A DNA stretch of 64,000 nucleotides from contig NZ_JAKZGL010000013.1 of the NCBI RefSeq assembly GCF_022549355.1, forward strand, positions 1-64,000, in the 5' to 3' direction. Origin of the DNA: Acinetobacter sp. NIPH 2699 (lineage in GTDB: Bacteria > Pseudomonadota > Gammaproteobacteria > Pseudomonadales > Moraxellaceae). The position numbers and the translations under genes were made by a program. Below, piece after piece: positions 18,058 through 26,583 of the stretch (its first letter is position 1; every line of letters begins with the position of its first letter). The notes below the pieces were generated by a model, which worked only from the letters and a program-made list of their open reading frames with translations, searched no databases and was not told the DNA's origin.

Positions 18058-19314
18058 TTATGCCGCGTGCGAATAACGCTGAATCGATAAACCGTCGGTA
18101 CTAATCTCTGGACGATGATTCATCACCAAATCACTAATCAATTTGCCTGAACCACAGGCCATGGTCCAACCCAAAGTTCCGTGCCCAGTATTGAGAAATA
18201 GATTTTTAAAACGCGTTGCACCAATAATCGGGGTACTATCAGGTGTCATCGGACGTAACCCTGTCCAGAACGATGCCTGTTCTAAATCTCCGCCTGGGAA
18301 TAAATCTTGCGTCACCATTTCTAAAGTGGCACGGCGATCCTGATTCAAGCCCAGATTAAAACCGCTTAACTCAGCCATTCCCCCCACACGAATCCGCTGA
18401 TCAAAACGGGTCAACGCAACTTTGTAAGTTTCATCCAGTACTGTGGACTGTGGTGCAAGTGTCGAATCTACAATCGGCACAGTGAGCGAATAACCTTTCA
18501 CGGGATAAACGGGTAAATTCAATTCAAGTGGTTTAAGGAAGTCACGTGAATAACTCCCAAATGCCAACACAAAACGGTCAGCCGTTAGAATTGCCCCATC
18601 GACCATCACCCCTTTGATCTGATCACCTTCAACAATCAGTTTTTCCACATTTTGATCAAATTTGAATTCGACACCCAAGTCTTGAGCGACTTTTGCCAAG
18701 GCATTGGTAAATAGATAACAATCACCTGTTTCATCATTCGGCAGATGTAAACCACCCACCAATTTATCGCTATGTGCCAATGCGGGTTCTACACTGCCAA
18801 GTTGTTCAGCATTGAGCAAATTGAAATCGACACCACATTCTTTTAACACTTGAATATCACGTTGTACGGCTTCAAGCTGAGCTTCATTGCGGAACACTTG
18901 CAAGGTGCCTTTAGAACGGTTTTCATAATGAATGCCTGTTTGCGCTCTGAGATCACGTAAACAATCACGGCTATACTCCGCAATCCGCATCATGCGTTCT
19001 TTGTTAACTGCATAGCTTTGTGGGTTACAGTTCTTCAGCATTTGTGCCATCCACTGAAGCTGCCACATACTGCCATCAATGTTAATGGCAAGCGGTGCAT
19101 GATGTTGAAACATCCATTTCACGGCTTTAAATGGGATACCAGGCGCAGCCCACGGTGTTGAATAGCCTGGCGAGATTTGTCCTGCATTACCAAAACTGGT
19201 TTCTTTGGCAGGGCCAGACTGACGATCAAGTACAGTCACTTGGGCACCCTGTAGTGCAAGGTAGTAAGCACTGGCTACACCAATCACACCACTTCCTAAA
19301 ACGATGACGCGCAT
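18058..19314 (-). CDS. dadA: D-amino acid dehydrogenase
   Basis: A 418-residue FAD-dependent D-amino acid dehydrogenase. It has an N-terminal dinucleotide-binding motif [21 protein letters not shown], the [18 protein letters not shown] segment specific to DadA, and the C-terminal FAD contact [20 protein letters not shown]. It oxidises D-alanine to pyruvate and ammonia and passes electrons to the respiratory chain at the inner membrane. It is first in a leftward operon (dadA-alr-ridA, then cycA) and divergent from an Lrp regulator, the same arrangement seen in other gamma-proteobacteria. Confidence 0.93.
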   Translation of the reverse strand: MRVIVLGSGVIGVASAYYLALQGAQVTVLDRQSGPAKETSFGNAGQISPGYSTPWAAPGIPFKAVKWMFQHHAPLAINIDGSMWQLQWMAQMLKNCNPQSYAVNKERMMRIAEYSRDCLRDLRAQTGIHYENRSKGTLQVFRNEAQLEAVQRDIQVLKECGVDFNLLNAEQLGSVEPALAHSDKLVGGLHLPNDETGDCYLFTNALAKVAQDLGVEFKFDQNVEKLIVEGDQIKGVMVDGAILTADRFVLAFGSYSRDFLKPLELNLPVYPVKGYSLTVPIVDSTLAPQSTVLDETYKVALTRFDQRIRVGGMAELSGFNLGLNQDRRATLEMVTQDLFPGGDLEQASFWTGLRPMTPDSTPIIGATRFKNLFLNTGHGTLGWTMACGSGKLISDLVMNHRPEISTDGLSIQRYSHAA

Positions 19315-19332
19315 AATAGGTCCCTCTCGCCC

Positions 19333-19351
19333 ACTAGTTTATTTAACTAGT
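19333..19351. promoter_or_regulatory. Inverted repeat in dadA-lrp intergenic region
   Basis: ACTAGTT and AACTAGT (7-bp arms) flank a 5-base AT spacer, 19 bases upstream of dadA. The size and place fit an Lrp-type or RNA polymerase-overlapping operator for dadA. A TATAAT at 19392-19397 is a plausible -10 element for the divergent lrp gene. Both are inferred. Confidence 0.45.
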
Positions 19352-19451
19352 ATATTTTTGTATCAATAGTTTTTTTGACTGTTTTCAGGCTTATAATCTA
19401 GGTAATTTAATGGATTTATCACGAAAAAATCAAAATAAGAGGAAATAATCT

Positions 19452-19919
19452 ATGCGTAAGCTAGACCGTATTGATCGCTTGATCTTAGAGATTTTGCAGT
19501 GTGAAGGACGAATTGCGATTAGTGAGTTAGCCTCGCGTGTCAATTTATCCACCACCCCCTGCTCTGAACGCGTGAAACGATTGGAGCGTGAAGGTGTGAT
19601 TATGGGCTATTACGCTCGCCTCAACCCTGCGCATGTTGATCGTAGCCTGTTGGTATTTTTAGAAATTAAATTGTCTGCCAAATCAGGCGATGTGTTTGAT
19701 CAGGTCGCGCGTGATTTGGTCGAGATTCCTGAAGTATTGGAATGCCATTTGATTTCAGGTGAGTTTGACTATTTGGTGAAAGCTCGACTCAAAGAAATGA
19801 GTGCTTATCGACGCTTATTGGGTGATTTATTGAAAAAACTACCCGCTTCAGCGTCTTCACATAGCTATGTGGTGATGGAAGAGGTCAAGGAATCTTTATA
19901 TTTAGATGTCAGGATATAA
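19452..19919 (+). CDS. Lrp/AsnC family regulator of the dad genes
   Basis: A 155-residue Lrp-type regulator. The N-terminal helix-turn-helix is LDRIDRLILEILQCEGRIAI, then LASRVNLSTTPCSERVKRLE. A RAM ligand-binding domain follows with VLECHLISGEFDYLVKARL, and the protein ends SHSYVVMEEVKES. Lrp-family proteins sense amino acids; the divergent placement makes alanine-responsive activation of dadA the best guess (DadR-like). RBS AGAGGAAA supports the start, and a terminator follows the stop. Confidence 0.9.
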   Translation: MRKLDRIDRLILEILQCEGRIAISELASRVNLSTTPCSERVKRLEREGVIMGYYARLNPAHVDRSLLVFLEIKLSAKSGDVFDQVARDLVEIPEVLECHLISGEFDYLVKARLKEMSAYRRLLGDLLKKLPASASSHSYVVMEEVKESLYLDVRI

Positions 19920-19923
19920 ACCA

Positions 19924-19951
19924 AAAGCCCTCATTGGCAAATAAGGGCTTT
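19924..19951. terminator. Terminator after lrp
   Basis: AAAGCCCT (19924-19931) pairs with AGGGCTTT (19944-19951) around a 12-base loop, immediately after the lrp stop codon. It can also serve the convergent RraB-like gene. Confidence 0.75.
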
Positions 19952-19989
19952 CTGGTCTTGGGTTGAGTAATTTCTAAAAGAAAGATAGT

Positions 19990-20355
19990 TTACTCATCTT
20001 CATCATAGATGTAGCTCATACAACCCCAACCATCATATTCACCGTCAAACTCTTGGGCGATGCGGGTCATCCACTCTTCTAAATCGACAATATCTTCATG
20101 TTCAAGCATCATATTGACATGAATATTCAATACCCACATATCCGAACCATCTGAATGCAGTTCTTCTTGAAACAGGGAGATTTTTTGCTCTGCATATAAA
20201 AGATGCAAAGCACATTTTTCAATCTGTTCTTGTTTCTCAAAAACAATCGAAAACTCCACCTCATGTGGTTCGCTCAGGTCATTACCATCTTCAAACATTT
20301 GCCACAGTAGATTGCCATTATCATCATCGGGAAATTGTTCATAGTCGCGTGTCAT
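19990..20355 (-). CDS. RraB family protein (RNase E regulator-like)
   Basis: A 121-residue acidic protein. The start (FPDDDNGNLLWQMFEDGNDL) and the C-terminal AQEFDGEYDGWGCM, matching the EYDGWG signature of RraB, place it in the regulator-of-RNase-E-activity-B family. RraB of E. coli binds RNase E and changes which transcripts are cut. This version is shorter than E. coli RraB and lacks its long acidic tail. RBS AAAGGATATT lies just before the ATG. Whether it regulates RNase E in this organism is not shown. Confidence 0.75.
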   Translation of the reverse strand: MTRDYEQFPDDDNGNLLWQMFEDGNDLSEPHEVEFSIVFEKQEQIEKCALHLLYAEQKISLFQEELHSDGSDMWVLNIHVNMMLEHEDIVDLEEWMTRIAQEFDGEYDGWGCMSYIYDEDE

Positions 20356-20481
20356 ACCAATATCCTTTATTGTCGTTTCAGTTTAATTATTTGGCTATAG
20401 ATTAACCCATTTTTATGTCAGTTTTTAGACGCATTAATATAATTATTGTAGCCATAACCTCAGCCAAATCATCGCAGTGAA

Positions 20482-20967
20482 TTATAGCGCATGGTTATTA
20501 AATTCGATTACAAGTACCACCTGATCGAGACAACGAATGCCATTTTCATAAATGGGTTCAGGATAATTGGTAAAAACATCACGCTCGATATGCGACATAC
20601 GAAAGCCACATTTTTGATACAGTGCCAGTTGATCAAGACTGGAATTTCCTGTTTTCACCCATAATGTCTGAACCATCAATTGCATGACATATCCAATCGT
20701 ATATTGAATCAACGCTTTGGCTAAACCCTGCCCTTGTACACTTTGCGCTACTGCAAGATTTTTAATCTCCGCCTGATGGTCTTGCTGACTGAGACAAAGT
20801 TGCGCAATGAGATGATCCTGCTCATCTAAAATCACAAAAATATCTGCTTGTAATAGATAGCTTGAGATTTGCGCCCAATCTGGGTCTGCTTCCAATAACA
20901 ACAACTTTAATTGGGCTTGCTGCTGTTCAGATAATGTGATCCACGACCGATGTTGCACTGGATACAT
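20482..20967 (-). CDS. GNAT family N-acetyltransferase
   Basis: A 161-residue GCN5-related acetyltransferase. The acetyl-CoA motif A is IKNLAVAQSVQGQGLAKALIQYTI (Q-x-x-G-x-G/A), and the end LALYQKCGFRMSHIERDVF is the usual motif B region. The substrate cannot be read from sequence. It lies 24 bases after the pseudouridine synthase gene, so the two are probably cotranscribed. RBS GAGGCAG precedes the ATG. Confidence 0.8.
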   Translation of the reverse strand: MYPVQHRSWITLSEQQQAQLKLLLLEADPDWAQISSYLLQADIFVILDEQDHLIAQLCLSQQDHQAEIKNLAVAQSVQGQGLAKALIQYTIGYVMQLMVQTLWVKTGNSSLDQLALYQKCGFRMSHIERDVFTNYPEPIYENGIRCLDQVVLVIEFNNHAL

Positions 20968-20991
20968 GGTTCTGCCTCTTGCTTGTGATGA

Positions 20992-21657
20992 TTAAAACGT
21001 TAGCTCAGCATGAATTTCAACATTCTGCATATTTAAGGGATGTTGAAACGCCAGATAAGCGGCATGCAATGCCATCCGTTTTAAATGGAACTTTGCCGGT
21101 TCAGGATGATAAAGTTTATCCCCCATAATCGGGTGTCCGATATGCATCATATGTACACGCAATTGATGCGAACGACCCGTCACAGGCTCTAAACGTACTC
21201 GGCTCTGATCGGTTGTGACATCATAGTCCAGCAACTGAAATAAAGTTTTTGCTGGTTTACCCAATTCAAAATGCACCATCTGACGAGGACGATTTTCCCA
21301 ATCCGTGATCAGTGGCACCTCAACACTTCCTTCCGCCTGAATCTGCCCTTGCACCAAAGCAAGATAATATTTCTTCACCGTTCGCGCTTGGAACATTTTA
21401 CTGACCGCGACTTCTGCATCACGATGCTTGGCAAACATCAACAAACCAGAGGTGGCCATATCCAAACGATGCGTTACTTTGGCTGTCGGATATTTTTCTA
21501 AAATACGCAGATAGGCACTATCTTGATGTTCTGGTAAACGTCCCATCACCGATAAAAGTCCCGCAGGCTTATCGATAATCACCAAATCCTCATCTTCATA
21601 CAAGATTTCAAGCGGCGCTTGAGGGGGCATATAAATAAAGTTGTCATTTAAAGGCAT
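20992..21657 (-). CDS. RluA family pseudouridine synthase
   Basis: A 221-residue RluA-type pseudouridine synthase. The catalytic Asp is in THRLDMATSGLLMFAK (motif II, HRLD), and the C-terminal motif is LEPVTGRSHQLRVHMMHIG. The N-terminal EILYEDEDLVIIDKPAGLLSV is the normal entry to the catalytic domain, and no S4 domain precedes it. The size and absence of S4 fit RluA itself (tRNA position 32 and 23S position 746) rather than RluC/D. No clear ribosome-binding site precedes the ATG at 21657. Confidence 0.85.
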   Translation of the reverse strand: MPLNDNFIYMPPQAPLEILYEDEDLVIIDKPAGLLSVMGRLPEHQDSAYLRILEKYPTAKVTHRLDMATSGLLMFAKHRDAEVAVSKMFQARTVKKYYLALVQGQIQAEGSVEVPLITDWENRPRQMVHFELGKPAKTLFQLLDYDVTTDQSRVRLEPVTGRSHQLRVHMMHIGHPIMGDKLYHPEPAKFHLKRMALHAAYLAFQHPLNMQNVEIHAELTF

Positions 21658-21757
21658 GAGGAGAAAATGGTGAGAAAAGGTGAGCGCAAATCATAAAGAA
21701 ATTTCCGCCATTCAGCAAAAGCATTTTATGATGGATCACAACATCAAAAATATCATT

Positions 21758-21773
21758 TGTTCCACGTGAAACA
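21758..21773. promoter_or_regulatory. parS centromere-like site
   Basis: The 16 bases TGTTCCACGTGAAACA match the Bacillus-type chromosomal parS consensus TGTTNCACGTGAAACA at every defined position. It sits in the 133-base gap between the DapB-like and RluA genes. Chromosomal parS sites are bound by ParB and cluster near the replication origin, which agrees with this window being origin-proximal. It is the only close match I saw in the window. Confidence 0.8.
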
Positions 21774-21790
21774 AGTGAATATAGCTTTGC

Positions 21791-22582
21791 TCAGGATTGC
21801 TTTGAGTTGATCAACAGACTGGTGTCAGGTTCATCCAACTTAAAAAATGGCAATAACAGCGCTTCCATACTATAAAACCCCTTAGGCTTATCTTTGAGGT
21901 TTTCTATCGCAAATAAGATACCATTGCCGAACGCTTCACGGGTAATCGATTCATGTTTGAGCCTGACCGTCTGAAAGGGGAAGCCAAATAAAATCTCATG
22001 CACCCCCACAATTCCCCCTGCCCGTACGGATTTAATCGTGTCTTCTGCTAAGTCCAATTCACGTGCAATCACTTTGGCAGTGCCTGACACCTCGGTTTTG
22101 GCTTTGAAATGCTCTTCGATTACATCAATATCGGTATAAGGTGCGATATTTTTCAATATTTTGGCAGCAATAATCAAAAAATTAATACCGATCGTAATAT
22201 TCGGTGAATGCAAAACACAGGTACTTCCAGCAAGTTTCTGAATTTGATTGATTTTTTCATCAGAATACTGAGATACAGCACTAATAATAGTAATTGCTCT
22301 TTTGGCGGCCTCCTCGCCATAATAATCCAGCCCTTGCTCTGAAGAAAAATCGACAATCACATCGACAGGATAGCGATCTAGAAGCTCACCGATAGCATAC
22401 TCATCTTTTGAATAGATAATGCCTAGGTCATCTGCTTCAACCCCTAAAAACTCAGGAACAGATCGATGTTCAAGCTGTTTCGACTGACGAATAACCCATT
22501 GTAAATTGGTCTTTTGTGACTCTAATAATACTGATGCAACTGCACGGCCTGTTTTACCAAAGCCAATGATACCCACTTTCAT
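21791..22582 (-). CDS. DapB-like dihydrodipicolinate reductase family protein
   Basis: A 263-residue protein with an N-terminal Rossmann motif KVGIIGFGKTGRAVASVLL and a DapB-type C-terminal domain. The active-site region reads IEEHFKAKTEVSGTAK: the catalytic His and Lys positions are kept, but the usual HH...DAPSGTA is altered. The distal RAGGIVGVHEILFGF and FGNGILFAIENL segments also match DapB. It may be a paralog of the lysine-pathway enzyme or a reductase with another substrate. The ATG at 22582 has AAGGACA upstream; the earlier ATG at 22603 does not. It sits next to parS. Confidence 0.7.
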   Translation of the reverse strand: MKVGIIGFGKTGRAVASVLLESQKTNLQWVIRQSKQLEHRSVPEFLGVEADDLGIIYSKDEYAIGELLDRYPVDVIVDFSSEQGLDYYGEEAAKRAITIISAVSQYSDEKINQIQKLAGSTCVLHSPNITIGINFLIIAAKILKNIAPYTDIDVIEEHFKAKTEVSGTAKVIARELDLAEDTIKSVRAGGIVGVHEILFGFPFQTVRLKHESITREAFGNGILFAIENLKDKPKGFYSMEALLLPFFKLDEPDTSLLINSKQS

Positions 22583-23318
22583 TTTAATTGTCCTTTTATG
22601 CATTTAAGGACCGCCAATGATCCCTTAATAGAGGTTTATCAACTAAACCATCTCATAAGTCGTGTAAAAAACCTCCAAAGCGCCAAAATTAGGCCCAAAC
22701 TAACAACTCAGCTAAAAGCTGTCAATCAATGGATCATAACGAAGCTTGAGGAAAGGCAGACTAAACAATTGAAAATATTTAATTTATTAAAATGTCACAT
22801 GATGTTTAGCAATTGACAATCAATCACTTAGGTATAGACATTAAGAAGATAGGCGCTTTGCAATGAGGCGAATAGAGATGGTTTTTTATGTTTCTTATTT
22901 ATTGTTGTTTTGCAGAACTTTTAAGGGTATCAAGGGAAAACATGTTGTTTACTTCAACACCTATGACTTTGTAAGTCATAACCTTTGCCTATAAACTTTT
23001 GATTTATAGCGTCCTAAGCCGAATCAAGACCTTTTGGGTAAGTACACACTTGCTTTATAAGCTTCGGTGCATGCTACTCTTTTCGATCCCTTTCACACCC
23101 TTGCGATATAGTTTAGGGGGATCGGTGTGGGATTGTTTTCCTAAGAACCGCTATTTTTTTATTTTTTTGAAAATATATTTCGATATTCACAACTAAAATA
23201 GAAATTATTATCAACCTATAGCTAACCTAGCCATTTAAATTCCTTAAATTCAACATTACACGGAAATTTAGACTATTCAATGACTATGCAAAGCTTAGAT
23301 TCTCGGAATAAACAAACA
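22583..23318. other. 736-base gene-free stretch upstream of the DapB-like gene
   Basis: No protein gene is convincing here. Rightward frames of 72 and 65 codons exist, but neither has a good RBS or family resemblance. The middle (22935-23170) holds the multi-hairpin candidate RNA described separately. The rest is AT-rich, with no repeat or insertion-sequence end that I can see. Confidence 0.6.
22935..23170 (+). ncRNA. Candidate structured RNA (unassigned)
   Basis: A long-range stem GGAAAACA (22935-22942) / TGTTTTCC (23134-23141) encloses several local hairpins: TATGACTT/AAGTCATA (22962-22980), CTATAAA/TTTATAG (22989-23009), and a bulged 10-bp stem ATCC..CACACC / GGTGTGGGAT (23086-23133). A T-rich stretch follows at 23153-23168, as in a rightward intrinsic terminator. 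The opposite strand could instead be a leader of the DapB-like gene. I recognise no known RNA family, so both strand and existence are uncertain. Confidence 0.35.
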
Positions 23319-24206
23319 CTACGCCCAAATCACCATAATCGCTGCAACGATCACCAACCACAAACCAAGATGATCTGTTTTTGCCAATTTCTCTTTAAAG
23401 AAAAACGCCGAAATAAGTAAGCTAAATAGAATCTCAACCTGACCGAGCGTTTTAACAATCGCCACCGTCTGCATACTCATGGCACTAAACCAGCCCAGTG
23501 AAGCAAGAAAGCTACAAACGCTGACCTTAAATGTTAGCCCAAGGCGTTGCCACATTTTATACAAGGTTTCACGGCTAAAAAGCCCGAGATAGAGCAGCAT
23601 AATGATGCATTGAAAGCTAATCAGACTACACAACACCCAAGCTGCACGGTGTAGAAATGGCAACATCGTCAGTTCTAAACTGGCTTCGCGCACCAATAAC
23701 GAGGTAATCGCAAAACATAGTCCGCTACCTAAACCGATCATCAAAGTTTTGATCGATAATTGGGCGTGCTGATGACCTTTACTGAGTAGAAAAACTGCCA
23801 AAGCACCAATCGAAACGCCCACCCAGCCCCAAGCACTCAAATGTTCTTGTAAAAATAGAACACCGACTAATGCCGCCAAGATCGCTTCACTTTTAGCCAG
23901 TCCAACCCCAATCGCATAGTTTTTTTGTTGGAACAATTTGACCATCAATGCTGTGGCATAAATCTGACTGATCCCTGCGATCACCACATACAGCCAAAAT
24001 TTATTGGAGAAATGTACTTGAGTCGTTACAGGTTGATGTAGATAGAGGAATGCAAGATAACTAAAGGCAAATAGCGGTGCAAACAGGAAGCGCGCCAGCG
24101 TTGTCCCATAGACATCAACGGTAGTACTGAGTTGTTTTTGAAATGCATTGCGCCAAGCCTGCATAAATGCAGCCATGAGGGTGAACAAGATCCAAGTGAT
24201 TGCCAT
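23319..24206 (-). CDS. DMT-superfamily (EamA-like) transporter
   Basis: A 295-residue membrane protein with about ten hydrophobic helices arranged as two tandem EamA repeats. The first repeat ends near LFLQEHLSAWGWVGVSIGALAVFLL, the second near SAFFFKEKLAKTDHLGLWLVIVAAIMVIWA; both have the E-x-L-x2-x-x-G pattern of this fold. Such proteins export or import small metabolites, usually amino acids or their derivatives. The substrate is unknown. It is transcribed alone, and the gene-free stretch lies downstream. Confidence 0.82.
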   Translation of the reverse strand: MAITWILFTLMAAFMQAWRNAFQKQLSTTVDVYGTTLARFLFAPLFAFSYLAFLYLHQPVTTQVHFSNKFWLYVVIAGISQIYATALMVKLFQQKNYAIGVGLAKSEAILAALVGVLFLQEHLSAWGWVGVSIGALAVFLLSKGHQHAQLSIKTLMIGLGSGLCFAITSLLVREASLELTMLPFLHRAAWVLCSLISFQCIIMLLYLGLFSRETLYKMWQRLGLTFKVSVCSFLASLGWFSAMSMQTVAIVKTLGQVEILFSLLISAFFFKEKLAKTDHLGLWLVIVAAIMVIWA

Positions 24207-24374
24207 AAGCTTGAGCGCGGAATCTAATATGCGTGTAATTTACTCGCTTCACTGTGATTTTTCGAGCATTAGTTTGGAAATTCACCTTGAATGATACGGT
24301 TCCATTGCTTATTTTAAAGTGAAATATCACTTAAATTGCATCCCTACTAAAAATCAAAAATAGCGGGCTTATGC

Positions 24375-25331
24375 TTAGTTCTGCCACGGAAATTTTTTTA
24401 AACGATGTCGGAGTCGATACATTAAGCCACCATGAAGATTGCCTAGATGCCACGCCAATTTTGAAGTTACGGTCATATCTGGAATCCAGTAACGCGGCTG
24501 CACTTGATCCAAAGGCTGCGGCTCAGCGATTTCAACTTCGGCGGCAATATAGCCCTCACCATCCTCCAAACTCATCCGTGCCAACACCTTGCCTGATGCA
24601 TCGCAGATTTGAGTCTCACCCACCATTTCAGTCAACCATTTCACATGTGGTAACAGTGGCATATCACTCATTACCTCACCCACATGTGCGGCATGCACCA
24701 CAGGTGTGCCTGTCAAACGTGCCATTTGGGCAGGCAAAGCTTCACTTTGTTGTTTATAGATCTCATGTTCGTGTCGCATCCACTTACCTAACATCCCATA
24801 CCAATTGATCGGCATGGAGTACCAACACATGCCCCCTAAAATCAATTGTGCACGCTGAGCTCGAATGCGTTTCGCAGTACCGTAACGTGCCCACTCCCAC
24901 CCTGACACTAAAGCAACTTTGCATTTCAAGGTGGTTGAATCGACAATGCCATCATCGACACCACCACGATAAAAGTTTTGCTCCCATGCCGTTGGGATAT
25001 CTTTGTCATGCAGATGATAGTCACCATTCGCCTCGACCAAGATATAAGTGCCATAGGCGTGCCCATCCCGAATTGCAACAAATCCGCCTGTGATAACGAC
25101 ATTGAGCTGCGTTGCTAATCGAATTAACAGTTGTAACGGTTCGCCTTGTAATGGTTGTGGTGTCTGCAATGCCAGTGGTGAATAAACATTTGGGGAAGTC
25201 ATGGACTCAGGCAGCACGATAACATCAGGTTGATGCTCCTGATATGCCGCTAAAATCAGTTGTTCAAGCTTTTTTAAATTTGCTTCGACTTGTCCAAGTT
25301 TTAATGCAGGTTGAATCGCCACAATTTTCAT
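24375..25331 (-). CDS. Nitrilase-superfamily C-N hydrolase
   Basis: A 318-residue carbon-nitrogen hydrolase. The Glu-Lys-Cys triad can be placed: Glu in VIVLPESMTSP, Lys in HLHDKDIPTAWEQ, Cys in LILGGMCWYSMP. The start MKIVAIQPALKLGQVEANL is the typical first strand. These enzymes cleave amides or nitriles; the exact branch (omega-amidase, carbamoylase or other) is not clear. The ATG at 25331 is chosen because the extension to 25364 adds eleven residues that precede the conserved first strand. It is monocistronic and converges with nothing. Confidence 0.8.
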   Translation of the reverse strand: MKIVAIQPALKLGQVEANLKKLEQLILAAYQEHQPDVIVLPESMTSPNVYSPLALQTPQPLQGEPLQLLIRLATQLNVVITGGFVAIRDGHAYGTYILVEANGDYHLHDKDIPTAWEQNFYRGGVDDGIVDSTTLKCKVALVSGWEWARYGTAKRIRAQRAQLILGGMCWYSMPINWYGMLGKWMRHEHEIYKQQSEALPAQMARLTGTPVVHAAHVGEVMSDMPLLPHVKWLTEMVGETQICDASGKVLARMSLEDGEGYIAAEVEIAEPQPLDQVQPRYWIPDMTVTSKLAWHLGNLHGGLMYRLRHRLKKFPWQN

Positions 25332-25479
25332 GAGAACCTTTTTTTGTCGAAATTTTATTCTCAAAAGATTAGCATTAAATCTTAAAAAAACTGTGACATT
25401 ACTCGATACATTTTCGGCTTATTTATCTAATACTCCAGCAATGACCATAAACTCTAAATTCATCGCACCATATATAAAC

Positions 25480-26055
25480 TTACAATGAAGGGCTTATATT
25501 TTCTCGCTTATTGGCCCGCACCCAACGTACAGCCACCACAACAAAGACAATCACCAATACCGTAATCACCACAGGCATCACAAACGCCAAAATGGACAAC
25601 AGGATTGAGCCTATCAACTCCCCTGTCGCAATCACAAAATTGCCTAACCCACCTGTTGTTGCTGTAGATATTCCACGCAAAGCCACAGTATTTAATTGAA
25701 CTGCGCCTGCTGTTCCACCGCCAACAATAATCGCGGCTGCCCAAGTTGCAAACTGAGACAGTTCCCCACTTATCACTGCCATGGTGGTCAGTGTTCCAGC
25801 AATCACTGCCGCAGGTGTTGCGACCGTATCCAATAAATTATCGACCCACGGCACATAGTATGCAGCAATTTCACAGATCGTCGCAAAGCCAAGCGCTGCA
25901 CAAACAGTGGGCATTGCCAACCATTCAAAACCTTTTGCAGGTTCATACCAACCGAATAAAGTCGCAATGCTCATGACCAATAAAGGAACAAAGACACGAA
26001 AACCACAGGCAGCGCTTAAGCCTACGCCAATACATAAAGCGGATATTGTTTCCAT
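25480..26055 (-). CDS. DUF4126 family membrane protein
   Basis: A 191-residue protein with about five hydrophobic helices, of the DUF4126 type: the start GVGLSAACGFRVFVPLLVMS, the middle YYVPWVDNLLDTVATPAAVIAGT and the Gly/Ala-rich IIVGGGTAGAVQL are all recognisable. The C-terminus is basic (VRWVRANKRE). The function is unknown. RBS AAGGAAAA precedes the ATG, and a terminator lies upstream at 26116-26144, separating it from the zinc-ribbon gene. Confidence 0.78.
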   Translation of the reverse strand: METISALCIGVGLSAACGFRVFVPLLVMSIATLFGWYEPAKGFEWLAMPTVCAALGFATICEIAAYYVPWVDNLLDTVATPAAVIAGTLTTMAVISGELSQFATWAAAIIVGGGTAGAVQLNTVALRGISTATTGGLGNFVIATGELIGSILLSILAFVMPVVITVLVIVFVVVAVRWVRANKRENISPSL

Positions 26056-26115
26056 GTTGGTTTTCCTTATTTGATGCCGATGATCGGTCTTGTTGTTTCA
26101 TGTTTTTAAGGTAAC

Positions 26116-26144
26116 AAAAAGCCCCATCAAGTGACAGGGCTTTT
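26116..26144. terminator. Terminator of the zinc-ribbon gene
   Basis: AAAAAGCCC and GGGCTTTT form a hairpin with the loop around CATCAAGTGACA. It lies about 36 bases beyond the stop of the leftward zinc-ribbon gene, with an A-run/T-run on the sides. Confidence 0.75.
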
Positions 26145-26179
26145 ATTCAAACAGTGGATAACTGTTTGGTGTTTGCGGC

Positions 26180-26323
26180 TTAAGCAATCTTACTGTTGAA
26201 TTGATTGCCAAGGCATTTGGTACACGGAGGTAAACGATCAGTACCAATTTCTAAATAAGTGCGATGTCCGCATTGGACACAAAAATAGAAACCAGTTCCG
26301 GGTCTTTCGCCAGCAGTCACCAT
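26180..26323 (-). CDS. 47-residue zinc-ribbon protein
   Basis: A short gene that an ORF cut-off would miss. The ATG at 26323 has GGAG nine bases upstream (GGAGAACAAAG), and the frame stops with TAA at 26180-26182. The protein has two C-x-x-C knuckles (CVQC at 15-18, CTKC at 34-37) separated by 15 residues. It contains the sequence GHRTYLEIGTDRLPPC and ends in GNQFNSKIA. This is a rubredoxin-like zinc ribbon and probably binds one zinc ion. Short proteins of this kind are conserved in Acinetobacter as far as I recall; function unknown. Confidence 0.8.
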   Translation of the reverse strand: MVTAGERPGTGFYFCVQCGHRTYLEIGTDRLPPCTKCLGNQFNSKIA

Positions 26324-26389
26324 CTTTGTTCTCCATAGATTTTAGAAATGGTACATATACTATAGCGTGATAGTTCTGATTATTTATTG

Positions 26390-26421
26390 ACCTTTCCGAC
26401 GAATAATGGCGGCGGAAAGGT
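26390..26421. repeat. Inverted repeat upstream of the zinc-ribbon gene
   Basis: ACCTTTCCG (26390-26398) and CGGAAAGGT (26413-26421) are perfect 9-bp arms around a 14-base spacer. There is no adjacent T-run in either direction, so it may be an operator or a mRNA structure. The 260 bases between 26324 and 26583 otherwise hold no gene I can support. Confidence 0.5.
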
Positions 26422-26583
26422 GAAGGTTATCGTTTATACACTTTGAGAGGCTTTATTTCCCCCCTTCAACAAAAGCATGTATTACGTCACTCAAGCTTCT
26501 AAAACTCTTTTGTATAAAACGGTGTAAATCCTATTCGCTTCATACATGGTCGTTCATCTTACAGCCTCTTCGACAAGATCTCA

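Noticed and set aside
19375-19397. TTGACT plus TATAAT as a complete lrp promoter
   Set aside because: The spacing is only 11 bases, so TTGACT cannot be the -35 for this -10.
22598-22816. Rightward 72-codon frame in the gene-free gap
   Set aside because: No good RBS, no recognisable domain, and it begins inside the control region of the DapB-like gene.
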